A DNA stretch of 64,000 nucleotides from Palsa-601 sp963801185 (GTDB taxonomy: Bacteria; Actinomycetota; Acidimicrobiia; Acidimicrobiales; Bog-793), in assembly GCA_963801185.1 (NCBI GenBank), contig CAWDDW010000002.1:1-64000 (forward strand), written 5' to 3'. The first letter of the stretch is position 1; each line of letters opens with the position of its first letter. A program made the translations under genes and the position numbers. The notes under the pieces were generated by a model. The model was not told the origin of the DNA. It made no database searches and saw only the letters and a list, made by a program, of their open reading frames with translations. Positions 61,844 through 64,000 of this stretch are shown in pieces.

Positions 61844-61870
61844 CGTTGTCGAATCGACAACGGCGTGGAC
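61844..61870. repeat. Hairpin repeat copy 4
   Basis: CGTTGT-N7-ACAACG followed by GCGTGGACC. Perfect 6-bp stem with the same 7-base loop length as the other three copies. Lies 60 bp upstream of a broken double-HTH gene. The flanking 61736-61930 has no gene. Confidence 0.6.
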
Positions 61871-61930
61871 CTTGTCGGACGTTGCTCCAACCCCCCTCAC
61901 ACCCCTGTTGAACTGCGGAAACTCACGGAG

Positions 61931-62300
61931 ATGGTCCCGGCCGGCACACTCAACGAGGCCACAGGGGTGGCACCCAAGCAGCGTCAGCACCGTCTGCGTG
62001 CGCATGAGCTGGAACAGCTGACGGCCGATTACCGCTCGGAGCGCAGCAATCAATGACCTCGCCGCCAGTTACGACATCGATCGGGACACCGTGATCCAGC
62101 AGATGCGTCGTCAAAGCCTGCCACGCCGCAACCCGCGGCTCGACGCGGCTGGTGTCAGCGAGGCCGTCGGGCTCTACCGATCCGGCGAATCGCTCGCAAC
62201 AATCGGCAAGCGGATGGACGTTGATCCAGGGACGGTCGGTCGAGCACTTCGCAGGGCCGGCGTATCGCTGCGCGATTGTCACGGCCGGGAGCGCAGATAG
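61931..62300 (+). pseudogene. Double-HTH protein, frameshifted copy
   Basis: From ATG 61931: VAPKQRQHRLRAHELEQLTA, DYRS, then a one-base shift around 62033-62042 and AAINDLAASYDIDRDTVIQQ, MRRQSLPRRNPRLDAAGVSE, AVGLYRSGESLATIGKRMDV, DPGTVGRALRRAGVSLRDC. Same two-HTH layout as 54351-54680, but only distantly alike in sequence. Restoring one base gives about 122 aa. Confidence 0.6.
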
Positions 62301-62445
62301 TACGTCCTGGGCTAGAGACCGCTGGAGCGCCGCGACAGATGCCGAATATTTGCGCGCGCTATCAGCGCCCGACTGCACGACTGACCGACGTTCTGTTCTC
62401 GCGATCCGACCCCATTCATGCGCAAGGTGCGTGTTTGGCAGCATT

Positions 62446-63511
62446 TCAGGCCGCGCGGCGACGGACCAGCCACACGGTCACCGCGATGAGCAGCACCGAC
62501 AACCCAAGCAGCCAGCCAGCCTCCATCCACTGGAACGCCCAGAACCGGGTGGCAGGCTGGTAGCTCGTCACCTGGACGTAGCCGTGTTGGACGAGGTACT
62601 GCCACGCGCTGAGGGCGTGCAGGTTCGGCCCCCCACCCTCTTTCCCGGCTACCTGCGCTGGTGCACCCTGGAGGACCTGATAGAGCGCTGTCTGGCTGAC
62701 CGTCCGGCCGCCTTTGGTCCTCCAGTGCTGGCTCACAACCCAAACAGAACTTGGCACGTTCAGTGACCTGGTCACGATTGGCGCAAAGTAGTGCTCTCGC
62801 AACCAAGCCCCGGTCGCGATGGCAAGTCCGGCGTACGCGACCAGGGTGGCGACAATCGCGGGGACGACCTTGCGGATCAGCATGCCGGCCAGGGCGCCGA
62901 TCGCGAAGGCGGCCAGCGTCCATGCGCCGAACGCGACTCCGCGCAAGTCGAACAGGCTGGGAGCAAGCGAAGTCAACTCGGAGAGGTCCCGGGCCTGGTT
63001 GCCCGCGCCGAAGTACGGCTGGTAGTACCACGAGAACAGCACGCTGATGGCGCCGGCCGCCACGGTCACCGCGAGCCGCGAGCCCCGCCAACTTGGCGAG
63101 CGACCAACGCCACCGCCCGAAGCCCTGCGTCCAGGCGTAACGGTAGGTACCGGTCTCCATCTCACGGGCCAGCACCGGCGCCCCGACGAACGCACCGATC
63201 AATGCGGGCGCTAACTGCAATATCCAGCCATTCGTCAGAAAGCCGCCGACGCTATCGAAGCCGCTCGTCAGCTGGAGGCAGGCATCTGAGCCCGCGGGGT
63301 GACAGGCGAGGTCGGCCGCGTAGGCGTGGTGAAGCTTGAGGCCGATCACCCACGTGTACGTCCCGATCGCGGCCAATGCCACAACCAAGCCGGTCAGTGC
63401 GACGCGGTGCTGGCGCCAGGTGACCCAGGCCATCCGCCGCCACGGCAGCGGCCGCAGGTTGGCGTCCTCGTCCGAGTGGGCGGGCACGGCGAGCATGCTT
63501 AGCGTGGTCAC
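62446..63511 (-). pseudogene. ABC transporter permease, frameshifted
   Basis: GTG 63509-63511 overlaps the ATPase stop (GTGA). The first frame gives RMAWVTWRQHRVALTGLVVA, a large loop with Cys (ADLACHPAGSDACLQLTSGF), LAPALIGAFVGAPVLAREME and TGTYRYAWTQGFGRWRWSLA. Near 63080-63090 one extra G moves the coding to LAVTVAAGAISVLFSWYYQP, AFAIGALAGMLIRKVVPAIV, and the final membrane segment WLLGLSVLLIAVTVWLVRRR. Without the shift: about 355 aa, six membrane segments, of the actinobacterial ABC-2 type. Sequencing error is possible. Confidence 0.75.
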
Positions 63512-64000
63512 TTTGACACCTCCGATCGTTCGCTGTCCCGGGCGCGGGCCGGACCGGGCAGCGCCGCGGCGCCGGGCTCGCGCAAGTAGGCAAGGGTCAG
63601 CTCTTCGAGGGTGACTGAGTGCGCCTCCCATCCCGGGGGCACCGGATCGGAGGTGTTGTCGCAGCGGACAAGCAGGTGCGCTTGTGATGCGGCACGGCTG
63701 GCGTGGACGACGTTCCACTGTTGCGCGTACCGCTCCGACTCTGAAGCTGGTCCGGTGAGCACGCGATGGCGCGCAAGGAGATCATCGACCTCGCCCGCCA
63801 TCTGGATGCTTCCGCGCGAAACGAGCACGAGGTAGTCGGCAACCCGTTCGAGTTCGGCGAGGACGTGCGAGGAGAGCACGACCGAGACGCCGTCGTCCGC
63901 GACCGCCGATCATCACCGTCGCCATGAAGTCGTGCCGGGCGACCGGATCGAGCATCGCCATCGGTTCATCGAGCACGAGGAGCAGCGGTTTGCGCGCAAG
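63508..64000 (-). pseudogene. ABC transporter ATP-binding protein, partial and frameshifted
   Basis: 3' part of an ATPase gene running off the window. Walker B and D loop LLLVLDEPMAMLDPVARHDF lie in one frame; near 63905 coding shifts to DDGVSVVLSSHVLAELERVA (H-loop) and DYLVLVSRGSIQMAGEVDDL, then a C-terminal accessory region (HSVTLEELTLAYLREPGAAA). Walker A and signature lie beyond position 64000. Coupled to the permease by GTGA. Two frameshifts in two adjacent genes suggest either decay of the operon or local sequence errors. Confidence 0.75.

Overview
The window is high-GC DNA with GTG and TTG starts, many 4-bp start/stop overlaps, DesK/NarL-type two-component genes and several PadR-controlled ABC transporters. 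This points to a high-GC Gram-positive bacterium (Actinomycetota). A lineage outside the classic streptomycetes, such as Acidimicrobiia, is plausible but cannot be proven from sequence alone. An A+T-richer patch near 1.0-1.9 kb looks foreign.

Layout. 0-3 kb: PAP2 phosphatase (frameshifted), two unknown genes and a small conserved protein. 3-7.7 kb: FtsX-type ABC transporter, a duplicated ATPase and a PadR repressor with two matching operators. 7.9-12.7 kb: ABC-2 exporter followed by a DesK/NarL-type two-component system. 13-17 kb: remnant of an ECF sigma factor with its membrane partner, YdeI-like protein, acetyltransferase, alpha/beta hydrolase. 17.3-20.1 kb: a segment between two related hairpin/tRNA-3'-end repeats, carrying a SRPBCC protein and a secreted seven-repeat beta-propeller. 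20.1-23.9 kb: HAF-repeat secreted protein and a run of decayed genes, with a cupin among them.

24-43 kb is the centrepiece. A phosphopantetheinyl transferase is divergent from a three-gene overlapping operon: long acyl-CoA dehydrogenase, a 2687-residue KS-AT-KS-ACP-ACP-KR-DH synthase, and a 1747-residue single-chain carboxylase-like protein. Converging on it, 6 bp away, is a fixABCX operon (electron-transfer flavoprotein, flavoprotein dehydrogenase, ferredoxin). I infer a dedicated acyl-chain or polyketide lipid system with its own carrier activation, extender chemistry and redox module. Both ACPs carry Thr where the phosphopantetheine-bearing Ser is expected, and the biotin carboxylase part of the carboxylase has lost its ATP-grasp catalytic residues.

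43-48.5 kb: ABC-2 transporter (one permease carries a large extracytoplasmic insert) divergent from an OmpR-type two-component system, with a repeat-rich operator between them. 49-64 kb: DinB protein, inositol-phosphatase-like enzyme, secreted proteins, a second PadR/FtsX transporter with a clear promoter, an acyltransferase-like protein, an acetyltransferase and a frameshifted ABC system at the window end. Three copies of a dispersed repeat and three copies of a double-HTH protein (two broken) lie among these, a sign of past mobile-element activity.

Single-base frameshifts recur across the window (PAP2, DUF488, DCC, fixA, HTH, terminal ABC genes), several in short homopolymers. Some may be sequencing errors. 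The nonsense and start-codon substitutions at 21.3-21.8 kb and 60.2 kb look like real decay.
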